A stretch of 64,000 nt of DNA from the NCBI GenBank assembly GCA_015680905.1, contig CM027385.1, positions 24,558,501-24,622,500 on the forward strand, in the 5' to 3' direction. Position 1 is the stretch's first letter; every line of letters starts with the position of its first letter. Shown piece after piece: positions 47,651-58,029 of this stretch. Both the position numbers and the translations under genes were made by a program. Origin of the DNA: Coptis chinensis (Eukaryota > Streptophyta > Magnoliopsida > Ranunculales > Ranunculaceae). The notes below the pieces were generated by a model. It was not told the DNA's origin, did not search any database, and saw nothing but the letters and a program-made list of their open reading frames with translations.

Positions 47651-49735
47651 TTAAAGTCTCTCATCAATTGTCTTTACGGACGATTCCGCGATTAATGCCA
47701 TTTGCACGTGATCTTGGCCGAGCCACTCGTTTAAATCTGTCATTCGCTTGTTATTTTTCTCTACCTCTTTTTGTGCACGTTTAAGTTCCTGATCTTTGGT
47801 CGCCACGAGTGACTTCAATTCTATCACATCTGCTTTTAAGTGTTTGTGTTCCTCCATTATCTCACAGGCTTTCCCGAATTCTTCGTACGATCTCTCCTCT
47901 GCTTCTTCCGTCCGCTCGGTTAAGCTTTTGTTTTCGTCTTCTAACTCTCTGATGGTTCCGCTTAACGCTTTGTTTGCCTCTTCAAATTTTTGGTTGAGTA
48001 TCTTCACTTTCTCTATTTCTTCTAAGGCATTGACTTCATTCAGAACGATATTTTTCTTCGCGACTTTTTCATGAATTTCTTTGGCCCGTACTACCGCCAT
48101 TTTAACCTGCGGCGAAAAATATCTGGTTTCATCAATCTTTCAGACTTAAACACAAGTTTGCAATAACTGATAAAAAAAAAATACTATCATACCTGGTTCA
48201 TGCTATCAAAAATCATTGACACTGCTCCGTCATATTCTCCGATGTTCTCTGTATTCTGGTCACAGTTTTGATATTTTTCGAGCCCTTCCATTGGCGTAAT
48301 CCCGGGCGATCCCTTCACTTCGTCTTCCAAACTTGAACATCTCTGCTTCATCTGCCATTTTCATCGGTTTAGTGTTGGACACAAATTTCTTTACCGTCCT
48401 AACGAAATAGTAAAAGTCAACGGTCAACTTACTGTTAACAGATTATGTGGTTTTCCTCCATGAGTAGTATTACCCCTGACAGTACTTGCCAGTGGTGGTT
48501 GGTTTTTTTGCTCCTGCATTTTGTTTTGTCGTTTGTTTTCTTTCACCGACTTTGTGTTCTTCGCTGCACTATCTTTTGTAAGTATCACTGTTTTGCTCTT
48601 TTCCCTGCCATTCTTTTCCTGTGTATACCAAACCAGAACGAGATATTACATCTCACCACACTTTTACATTTCTATGTTTTCTACGGTACATACCTTTTCC
48701 TCTTGATGTTGCGTATGTATTTTCTTTCGTCTGGGATGTTTTGTGCATTGTAGTCTCGTCCCTCGAGGCATCATACATTGTACCGTTGGTTGTCTCTCTT
48801 GGTCTCCGTTCGCTCGTTTTCTTGTGGCACATCTTTTTTTGTACAACTCGCTTTTTGTGCTTGGCAAACTCAGCACTAGTTCTCGCTGTGTTAACTCCGT
48901 TCCATCTTCTTTTTCACTATCGCTATCGCTGCCAAATATTGCATTTCTGAGACTCTTACTCTTTTTCGTCATTTCACTATGTGTCTCCTTGGACCTATCG
49001 GGTCGTTGTTCGATACCCCCATAGTGTCGGAAATCAACAATATCATCAAAGTAGCTCAAATCTACCAATATTTCGACAGAACATTCATGAAAGAAGAAAC
49101 GAAGGTTGTTCTCCACTTCCTTGTCCAATTCAATATCTGGTAGTGTACTCGCGTTTTCTGTTAGACACAAAAATAACTTGTGATTAGTCAACAGTTTACT
49201 CATAGTGCAATTTTCAATACTTATGTTTTGGCTTACCTCGAAATTTGTTCGGCACTTTAAACTCTGTCGGATTCCACTTCCCTCGCAAGCGGTACAGAAA
49301 TCTATCCCATCCGGTGTATACTTTTGGGAACCCTTTAAAACTTCTGTTTGAATCCTTGAATTCAACTTCAAATTTTATGTACCCTTTTCGTCAAGATTAT
49401 GGCTTTCGGTCATATCAACGCGAAGATTTCTTGAGCCCCGAACCTTACATTAAATTCATTTTGTAAACGGTGCGCTCGTAAAGATTAACCGAATGATATT
49501 GGCGGTTGTCCCGTGCAATTTTCCACCACTCCAATAATTGCGCAATTTTTTGCTCAACGGAATTGCATTCCGGCAATTTAATTATTGTGTAAGTCATTAT
49601 TGCTTCATCTTCTTCGACTTTCGTTTCAAATTCATACACTTCATCCATCTCAAATTTCTCGAGTCCTAGTATTTTCTGTATTTCTTTAAAAGCGACCATC
49701 GACGGTTCGTTCGAGGTAGTCATTTGTCTCATCAC
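47651..49735 (-). pseudogene. Antisense ORF region of element D, multi-exon looking
   Basis: Three minus-strand stretches lie in order between integrase and the 3' LTR. At 49735-49445 it begins MMRQMTTSNEPSMVAFKEIQ. The same frame, after a few stops, reads KFEVEFKDSNRSFKGFPKVY and TGWDRFLYRLRGKW down to about 49235, where a GTAAGCC donor-like site follows. An acceptor-like TAACAG near 49160 leads into NASTLPDIELDKEVENNLRF, an acidic and basic region to 48664. At 48100-47651 is a strong coiled coil (ELEDENKSLTERTEEAEERS, LKSLVATKDQELKRAQKEVE). Tat-lineage elements are known to carry such an antisense ORF, with resemblance to plant transposase-like gag proteins. Stops make this copy doubtful; its function is unknown. 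Confidence 0.65.
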
Positions 49736-51308
49736 CTTCTTTCCACCTCACCAAGTCTGCGATCGTCATCGAGTTTTCTTCTTGAGTGTTTTTTCGCCTG
49801 TTTTATACGGTAGTTCTACTTATATAAAAAAAAAAACTAAACAAAACAAAACGAAAAACGGGTCAGAAAGCACAAAAACCGGGTTCACTGGGCCATATTA
49901 AAGAAGGGCAGGTATGGTGCCCCTCCTTTACTGGCGATGCACTAGATCGTGTTTGTTGTTTCACTTTTAAATTTTAAAACCGCCAGCACAGCGTCTTCTT
50001 CCACATTCGTTTTCAATTCCAGAGCTTCCACATAAGTATAAACGGCAAGATATCAACAAAACAAGGATTACACTGTTGCATCAAGTCCTAAAAGCAACAA
50101 GTGGGAGAGCCAACTTCGTGAGCGGCCACAAAGAATGTATTTGCAAGAACTCAAGATGAAGTAACAAGGTCCACGTTTTTCCAACTCTGTTTGTTTGTTT
50201 CTCCTTGTGGTTCCTCATCATCTCTAGCATCACGAAGAGAAGCCTCAAAGTCAGCTGAATCGATTACCTAAATGTAGAAGAAACTACCTATATCATCTAT
50301 ATAGCTCCAAAGCCACCGGTTAATAACATCGTCCGGATGTTATAGCGGCTTCCATGTTCACTTTTCCTGTGATCTGTAGATGACTAAAACCGTATGTATA
50401 GATAAACAGCGAGAACGATACTAACCTTTTCTTCGTCTACCCGCAACTTTTCTTCAGGGAAACTAACGCCCCGGCACAGTACGGAAACTTCCTGTCACAA
50501 TGGTTTAGTACTTTTGTGAACACGGTGGTGTTTACTTTTGTTTTTTACCGTTTATCAGTGCTAGATCATGACTTCTCTCTAAGATTTGTGCTAAGCATGG
50601 ATTTCTCTGTGTTATCTGTTTATATATACGCTGGTCCAGTGTTTAAGTCCCTATGTAATTCTACCATCCAAACCGACTTAAGGTGGGTGACGCAATTCTA
50701 ACCTTTATCCAATCCGGATTTATTTTAGCGTCCTAGTTTTATATGATGTACACTTCTTTTATATTTCCTTATGCTCACTTATCACGTTACTCGTATTCAT
50801 ATTTCGGAACAAATTTTTGACTCTTGTACATTTTTCGAATTCCAATTATTTCGTTCACAATAATTCTCCGATTTATGTCCGTTCCGTCGGATAATTTGCG
50901 GATTTTTCTCCACAGTTTTCAACGGTTTAATCCTAGTATTGCTATTTCACTGGGTACGCTACGTCCGATATATCACTTTAAGCCTTTGTTACTTAAATCG
51001 TTGATGCAGATTCGCACTCAATTTCTTTTTGATATTTTCGCCCGTATTTTATTTATGTGCATCTTTTATTCTATCTGTGTGTTTTCGGCCGTTTTTTATT
51101 TAACTACGTCATTGCGTCCCGTATACGTTAATTTGACATTTTTTCACTAATTCACGAATTTTTCTCGATTGTCCATTTTTCTTATCGTTTACGTTCACAC
51201 GACACTTTGTTATACACTCCGCTTACTCTTTTATTATTTCACATTTTCCGTGATTTATCGTCTCTTATTTGCCATGTGAACTTTGTTCGCCTGACAAAGA
51301 GGGGGCGG
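49736..51308. other. Region between the antisense ORF and 3' LTR of element D
   Basis: No gene is seen on either strand. It would contain the promoter of the antisense ORF. It ends with a polypurine tract (AAAGAGGGGGCGG, 51296-51308) that abuts the 3' LTR and would prime plus-strand synthesis. Confidence 0.65.
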
Positions 51309-51783
51309 TGTTTCGACCCCCACCTACGTGGCAAACGTCCATTAGTAGGGGTCTCTATTTTATTCATTTAATCAACAAGGCTAAAGCCTAATTCGCAATA
51401 TCATGGATCAATGTACAAGCCCATTAACTCATGTGTCTAAGGCTGAACCTTAGCCACATGGCTTGCCACTAATGTACATTGATTTATGTCCAGATTCATT
51501 TCTTATCAAAGAGATAATTATCAGTTGAGAGTTATATTCTATCACAATTACTCAAGCAACAAGATTACTTGAGCTACAAGGACTCTCTACTCTACCTATA
51601 TAAATACCACGTTATTTTTCATAAGGAACTACGTGGAAACTGGATCCCTAGAGAACAGATCTTGGGTATGTAGGCAGCCATTATTTGGTTCAGTTTCATC
51701 TCCCCCAACATCAAATTCCTCTGTTTCTTAGTGTGTTCTTTACCATTGCTCTCGTTGTGTTGAAGCAGTTTATTGCCGAAACA
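51309..51783 (+). repeat. 3' LTR of element D
   Basis: The LTR is 475 bp with the same ends as the 5' LTR; about six single-base differences were counted by eye. Confidence 0.95.
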
Positions 51784-51788
51784 GTTGT

Positions 51789-53444
51789 CAAACCAAAAAT
51801 TGGATAATGTTTTCTCTCCCTATTTTTTGCTTTTATACTCCTACTTTTACAATGATTGATTTGCCCTCTCCCTCTACAATTAAGACACCTCACACATTTG
51901 CTTTTTACTTTTCCTTTTCCTTTTCCCTTTATGTTTTTGCTTTTCCTCTTTTTTTTTGAGCAAGCTAGGGTTTGAGCAAGACTACTTTTGAGACAAGGCC
52001 ATCCATCTCCAATCTTCTGAGTTAATAAAGACATAATTTTTAGTCTTCTGGGTTTGAGTCCTTGACCGTTGACCATTGACTTTGACTTTGACTTTTTCAT
52101 AGAAGCTTGAGTATTCATAAGAAACGTTAATAAAGCTTCTTTTGGTGCTAAAATGCATCTTTTATGATAAGTGGTCTGAAATGGTCTGTAACCTACAAAA
52201 GGCAGTAAAAGATATGAGTTGTCTATTTATTATGCGTAAGAAAAGTTGTAATGCAGTAATATAAAGGTAATAAAATGCACATTTGGGAGTTGATCACTTC
52301 TCACTAAAGATAAGTGGTCAATAGATCGAACAAACTATCAATTATGAGTCTTGGCCAATTTCCATTGAAAAATCCATTAATTGATACTAAGCTCCAGGAG
52401 CATTCTCAAACCGAGTGGTGAGATTAACATGTTCCATCGCTTGCAAACAAGTTTTACCATGGAAGCCTTAATAATATATGTTGTATTATGTCCTCTCAAT
52501 TTTTTGTCTATTATAATATCGATTGATTTTTTTAGGACACCAGTTTTACAAGCACATAAAGGGAGGTTCTTATTGCACTCAATGGCAACTCAAGTATATC
52601 ATAAAGGGATGTTCTTACAACATGAACTATATACTATTGTGGTTGGATTAGGAGGTGTAGCTCAAATGGGACTATTTAGAATTAGACGACTCTCTTAGAG
52701 CACTGATTATTATAAATGCTATTGAGCACGCATATGAGTTCATTTCAGAGCGTATTGTGTTTTTGGGTTTGGCATACAAGTAGGGATGACATATCAGGTT
52801 GTAGACCATCTTTCCAAGCAATGCAAGTCACAAGAACGAGCATAATGGTTTTTGGGTTTCTTAAACATTGGTCCTACTATTACTATGGTAATCAGACTTT
52901 GGTCTAGAAATATTGAAATATTACTTTTTGGTCCTACTTCTGCTACTTGATTGTCAGTCAACTCAATTAACTGTAGTCAAACTATTTGCTTTTTGTATAT
53001 CAAAAGAGCAAACAATTTGACCATAGTCAACTGAGTAGGACCAATGTATAAAATATCCATTTTTTTTTTGTAAACTCTACCACTACTAATTAACTAACGA
53101 TGGAAACAACATCGAATATTTTGGCACACAATTAATTATGGAAACAACATTTAAATTTTTGAAGTGCAGTTACACACTTACACATAAGATGATAAATAAT
53201 ATGAAGGAATAGATGATTTTCTTGATCTGGTCTTTTTACGAAAACATTGAATGAACATTCCAATTTTAATAGAGAATAAATTTAAAAGATCTTGGACATT
53301 TGCTCGAGTCCAAAATCTACTAGTTATAATACTATTGCAGTAACTGTAGATGGGAGCCGGAATTTTTAAAGTAGTTAAGATTAACGTTATGTTGTAAACT
53401 AAGATCTGTACCAAAAACGTAGCACCCACCCATTTTGTTGAACC
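51789..53444. other. Intergenic sequence right of element D
   Basis: No gene is supported. A lysine-rich minus-strand ORF to 52118 lies over simple T/C-rich runs and is not convincing. The region contains a small hairpin element at 52867-53048. A 26-bp segment, starting GTAGCACCCACCC, lies at about 53419-53444; its second copy holds hAT-2. Confidence 0.5.
52867..53048. mobile_element. Small hairpin (MITE-like) element
   Basis: It begins CATTGGTCCTAC and ends GTAGGACCAATG, an exact 12-bp inverted repeat. Inside, GTCAAACTATTTGC pairs imperfectly with GCAAACAATTTGAC. No target duplication was clear, so the family is not assigned. Confidence 0.5.
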
Positions 53445-53452
53445 GTAGCACC

Positions 53453-53887
53453 TAGGGCTATCAATGGATCGGTTTGGGTCGGGTTTTGGAAAATCCGAAT
53501 CCGAACCGATAAGAAAATTGGGAACCCAAAACCGAACCGATAAGAAAATTGGGAACCCGAAATCGAACCGATAATATTACATCTAATTCGAAATCGAACC
53601 GACCCAAACCGAAAACTATAAAATCAATTAAATCTTAAATTAAATTTATTAATTTTAACCACACAATTGATAAACACATATAAAATTAATCATAAATATT
53701 ACTAAAATGCTATCTTATCGGTTCGGGTTCATATCGGTTTGGTGGAGGACAAACCTAAAACCAAACCAATATCTTATCGGTTCGGTTCGGTTTCGGGTCG
53801 GTAGAGGGCAAACTAAATTATCAAAACCCAAACCATTTTTTATCGGTTTGGTTCGGATCGGTTATCCGAAACCCATTGACAAACCTA
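53453..53887. mobile_element. hAT-2: short hAT-like element, 435 bp
   Basis: The ends are TAGGGCTATCAATGG and CCATTGACAAACCTA, imperfect inverted repeats. An exact 8-bp target duplication, GTAGCACC, lies at 53445-53452 and 53888-53895. Subterminal repeats of GGTTCGG and CCGAACCGA type fill both arms. No transposase is encoded. A relative lies at 55927-56343. Confidence 0.88.
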
Positions 53888-53895
53888 GTAGCACC

Positions 53896-54488
53896 CACCC
53901 ATTTTGTTGAACCTTCCTTATCCAATGAAGCGAAAAATACACAATCTAGCTAAGTCCCTAACATTAACGTTATCCACAAAAAGGAGAAGAGTTTCCATCA
54001 ATTCATAAAGTGGGAGTGCTTTTATCTAGACGTTGTGATGATTTTCTTCTTGGAAGAGAAAGATCCAATTCCAGCAACAAATCTTCATTCTTCGCATATT
54101 TCTTGATTCAAAAGGATTATATGAGTTCCATTTCTAGGCGTGTCCAATTTCTATATATCGATCTGATCGAATATCTTCATATACACATGTCAGCGTAAAA
54201 TTTGTCATCAAGAAGGACAAAAGGAACATTTTTATGGCAAAAAGGTTGTAGCCGACAGGACCTTCATGGGCTTACCCAGGCATAATAATAACAGGGAGCG
54301 ACTCTAGAGGACAAATAAAAGAGAAACTCTAGAGGACACGTTATTTTTGTAATAACTCACAAGGATCGGGTGGATGAAAGTTCAAGTTTACCCTTGATGC
54401 GAAATAAGAATGGCTCGGGTAGATGAAAGGTCAAGTATACCCCTGAAGAAAAAAAATAGACGGCCCGACCCAACTGAAACAACCCGGT
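53896..54488. other. Intergenic sequence
   Basis: A 62-codon plus-strand ORF at 54010-54198 is not recognised. A near-repeat around CTCTAGAGGACA occurs twice at 54303-54341. Nothing else is supported. Confidence 0.45.
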
Positions 54489-55545
54489 TATGAACATTGA
54501 TTGTTCATACCCACAATAGGTATGAACAATACCTATCCATGTATGAACAATAGCTATGAATATTGATTGTTCATACCCCTAATTATGAACATTAGTTATG
54601 AACAATGAGTGTTCATACCTATTTGAGCTATGAACAAACATTGTTCATACCTATCCATGTATGAACATTGATCTAGTCATGAACAATGATTGTTCATACC
54701 CACAATAGGTATGAACATTGATTGTTCATACCTACCCATGCTGAACATCAGCTATGAACATTGATTGTGGCTATGAAAATATGAACCCAAAACAAATATG
54801 AACAATAACTGTTCATACCCCAAATTATGAACATTAGCTATGAACAATAGATATTAACAAAACAGATATGAACAATAAATGTTCACACACAAAACAGATA
54901 TGAACACTGATTGTTCATACCTTCTTATACCTTTTTTAGGTATGAACAATCCGTGTTCACACCCAAAAAAAACATGAACCCAAAACAGATATGAACATTG
55001 ATTGTTCATACCCAAAACATATATGAACAATAAATGTTCATACCCAAAACATATATGAACATTAATTGTTCATACCTACTTAAAAAAACATGAACCCAAA
55101 ACAGATATGAATATTGATTGTTCATACCCAAAACATATATGAATAATAAATGTTCATATCCAAAACATATATGAACATTGATTGTTAATACCCAAAACAT
55201 GCAAATATGAAAAATACGCGTTCATACCAACAAAAAAACATGAACCCAGTAGATATAAACAATAAATGTTTATTTCCAAAACAGATATGAACAATACGTG
55301 TTCATACTTAAAGTAGGTATGAACAATACGTGTTTAACAGTAAAAAATGAACAATCATTGTTTGATTAACATTAAATTTTAGAGGATCTTGGTGGAATCG
55401 AACCACCATCACCTTTGGATATCACTTTTACCCAAATTTGAATAAGTTATTCACATTAGTTATGAACATTGATTGTTCATACCCCCAATTATAAACATTG
55501 ATTGTTCATAAGTGTTAATACATATTAGAGCTATGAACACTATTT
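54489..55545. repeat. Array of palindromic GAACA...TGTTC repeats
   Basis: Dozens of copies of a short palindrome (core GAACATTGATTGTTC and variants such as GAACAATAAATGTTC) stand about 30 bp apart. They are separated by linkers like ATACCCAAAACATAT or ATACCTATCCATGT. The main array ends near 55365, and a few more copies lie at 55460-55545 after a T-arm-like sequence. Units vary in linker, so it is a degenerate array, not a clean satellite. Each core can form a hairpin. Confidence 0.85.
55391..55407 (-). other. tRNA T-arm-like / Pol III box-B-like sequence
   Basis: The sequence GGTGGAATCGAACCACC on the plus strand gives GGTGGTTCGATTCCACC on the minus strand. That is a perfect 5-bp stem with a 7-base loop and a full match to the box-B core GGTTCGATTCC. 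No complete tRNA cloverleaf could be built around it, so it is a tRNA remnant, a SINE piece or chance. Confidence 0.35.
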
Positions 55546-55926
55546 TGTTTGATAATTAGTCTGGTGCCGCCATCTCTAGCTTTGTTTGATAATTAGCCAT
55601 TGATATTATCGTATAAAAAGGGTTATTCTTCGCAAGGAGGTGTTATTATCGTCTAAAAAGGGCCTAGTTGGTTGGAGAAGAAGGAGTTTTAGCCTTTTGG
55701 GTTTTCTCTCTCGTAGTTTTGTTTTATTCACATAAGGGTAAAAGGGGAAATAAAATAAAAAATTAAAAACCGGGCCAACTTATTTTGTCCTTGATGGTTA
55801 TTTTAATTAAAAGACTGGATCCGTAAGTGATTAAAACATGGAATTTGGTTTTGTGAGTGGTTTCTAAAATAGGTTGTCCTCGACCGTGATTTTGGCTCAA
55901 AATTGGTCCTCTTCTTGTAATAATAA
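55546..55926. other. Intergenic sequence
   Basis: Short local duplications are visible: TTGTTTGATAATTAG at about 55546 and 55583, and ATTATCGT followed by a TAAAAAGGG run at about 55605 and 55645. No gene is seen. Confidence 0.5.
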
Positions 55927-56343
55927 TAGGCTGTCAATGGGTTTTGATAACCCGATGACTGACCCGAACCAAACCAATAAAAAGTAGTTTGGGTTTTGGT
56001 AATTTGGTTTTGGTTCGATAATAGATTTAATTTTGAGTTCCGATAAGATATTGGTTTGGTTTAGGATTTGTCTTCTACCGAATCGATGTGAACCCGAGCC
56101 GATAAGATTGCATTTTAGTAATATTTATAATTAATTTGTATATATTTTATCAATGTGTGACTAAAATTAATCGATTTAGTTTAAGATTTAATTGATTTTA
56201 TAGTTTTTGGTTTTAGTTGGTTTGGTTTTAACTTGTTGTAATATATTTTATCAGTTTGGTTTGGTTTTAGATAAAATATAATATTATTAGTTCGGATTTA
56301 AAATTTTCAGAATCCGACCCAAACCTATCCATTGGCAGCCCTA
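55927..56343. mobile_element. hAT-3: decayed relative of hAT-2, 417 bp
   Basis: The ends are TAGGCTGTCAATGGG and CCATTGGCAGCCCTA. The flanking 8-mers AATAATAA and AATAACAT match at six of eight positions. GGTTTGGTTT and GACCCGAACC-type subterminal repeats resemble those of hAT-2. Confidence 0.72.
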
Positions 56344-57216
56344 AATAACATCCTGTATTGAGTATTTGAGTGGATGAATTGAAATAATGTTTTTTTTTAT
56401 AAGAAATTCTAATTTTAATTGTCCATCCAAGGATGTACTGAAATTAAATGTTTTAAATTGCTAACTGCGTTCCTAGTTCCAACTGAGGTCAAAAAGACAA
56501 TAAAAGAAACACTCAAGGATAACTTTATAGTCCTCTTTCTCACTACATAGCAATCCAGCACACAAAATGCTTAGAAGATACGGACTGGCTTCCCCATTGT
56601 GGTCTTAAGGTACAAGCACCTCACATTCTGCCAGTTCTTCTTCAACAATGACACAAGAAAATTAACGCTGAGCTGCACATTCTGGAAGACCTGCTTCTCG
56701 TCCATTCCGCAGTTCCCAACAGCAACTCCCATGCAAAGAACCTTTTTAAGTTGGAACTTTACCATAGCCTTTGTCTCATTTACTTTCGATTCTAATGATT
56801 CTTGATGAGTCACCAGAGTAGGGAACTTTCCTGCCTTGTTAAGACCTGGGCCCAGAAGCCGAGGAATCTGCTTGATGACAGCCTCTGATGCTAGAAAAGC
56901 ATGGTGTTTCTTTGCGAGCTTCTTCACAAGTTTCTTGTTTTTGTTTAGTTTTTTTAGCCCTTCCACATCCATGTAGTCCAGGCCTATTTTCTCTGCCTCT
57001 TCCACGTGCTGAGCATCTCCAAGCATGCAGACCTTCATCTTAGGGCGCGGGATGTGTGGCAGCTTCACGGAACCACTGAACCTCTTATCCTTTTGAGGAT
57101 CATAATTCTTAAGCCCAATCTGGAGCTCATATGTCTCAGTAAATTTACGAGCTTTTTCCTTTTGCTCTTTATTGAGCTGGGTGATCGCTTCTCTCAACAC
57201 ATCACTCTGAAGCTTA

Positions 57217-57892
57217 TGTTGGGTTGTTGGAACTGTCGAGCTTTGCTCCGGTGTCCGTTCACCACTCTCATTACGAACCTCGATGAAGAGCGACCGCCGT
57301 CCATCCATGGCGGCCTTCAGCGCTCGTGCAATTGCGCTGATGTCCGGTTAGAAGACGCTCCACCTACCTAAGGGCGGACTCGCTCATGCTCGATGAAGAG
57401 GGCGCTCACCTATGGTAGCCACCAGCCAAGCTCCATAATTGCGGCCCAAGCCCATTTTACTTCCCCTTTGTCTATGTACACCTATATAAAGGAAATAGAT
57501 TAGGGTTTTGAAATACAACTTTGAGAGATTCATTTCTAGGGTATTGTGGGAGCTCTGTTGAGCTAGGGTTTGAGTGAGGCCTCTTCTTATTGATTCTTGA
57601 TCTCTTGTAAACTCTCCAATCTTTGTTATAAAGGAAACTCGGCTCTTGTGTGTGGATGTAGGTAATATTTACCGAACCACCTAAATCTTTGTGTCTCTTT
57701 GCATATTTACTTCCATTATTATTGTTGCTATGAAGGGTGATGATAAGTTAGTGGTTTTGCTTTGTTGAGGTTGTTGTGATAACTACCAAAGTCTTGGGTG
57801 GGTGATTTCCTTGGTGTGAGCTCCAAGTTGAAATCATTTGGGATAGAAAGTAACTAGATTGAGGTGTGACTTTCTAGTGAAATCTCCCAACA
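57217..57892 (+). repeat. 5' LTR of element E
   Basis: The LTR is 676 bp. From about 57430 to its end it is nearly identical to the 3' LTR. The stretch at about 57255-57430 differs strongly. A TATA box (CTATATAAAGG) lies at about 57481-57491. Confidence 0.93.
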
Positions 57893-57894
57893 AG

Positions 57895-57906
57895 TGGTAT
57901 CAGAGC
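57895..57906 (+). other. Primer-binding site of element E
   Basis: TGGTATCAGAGC, complementary to the 3' end of initiator-Met tRNA, lies two bases after the LTR end. Confidence 0.9.
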
Positions 57907-58029
57907 ACGGTTTTGAATCATTGGAACAAGGTGTGTGAGGAAAGTTTCCACCTTTAGCATTTGAGGCTAGGTGTTTGAAGAAATTCCTCTGAGAGAGTCT
58001 CCACCGTTGTGTTGGTTCAAGTGGAAGTC

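Larger units (their letters stand above)
39912..51783 (+). mobile_element. Element D: Tat-like Ty3/gypsy retrotransposon with antisense ORF region, 11.9 kb
   Basis: Two 475-bp LTRs begin TGTTTCGACCCC and end GCCGAAACA. The 5-bp target duplication GTTGT is exact (39907-39911 and 51784-51788). Internally the order is primer site, gag, protease, RT, RNase H, integrase, then about 4.5 kb with antisense ORFs, then a polypurine tract. The two LTRs differ at only about six positions counted by eye, so insertion looks recent. Even so, gag, RNase H and integrase have stops or frameshifts. Confidence 0.93.

Noticed and set aside
48445..49024. Plus-strand hydrophobic ORFs of 60-109 codons
   Set aside because: They overlap the antisense ORF of element D, and their T-rich codon pattern is what the complement of an A-rich coding strand gives.
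51711..52118. Lys-rich 135-codon minus-strand ORF
   Set aside because: It runs from the LTR of element D into T/C-rich simple sequence and has no domain.
54010..54198. 62-codon plus-strand ORF as a host gene end
   Set aside because: No recognisable domain or splice context; left unassigned.
55006..55200. 64-codon minus-strand ORF with repeated FWV and YVLGMN words
   Set aside because: It is a translation of the palindrome array, so its repeats only reflect the DNA repeat.
54489..55545. CRISPR-like array of short palindromic repeats
   Set aside because: The repeats are degenerate, spacers are similar to one another, there are no cas genes and the context is a plant nuclear genome.
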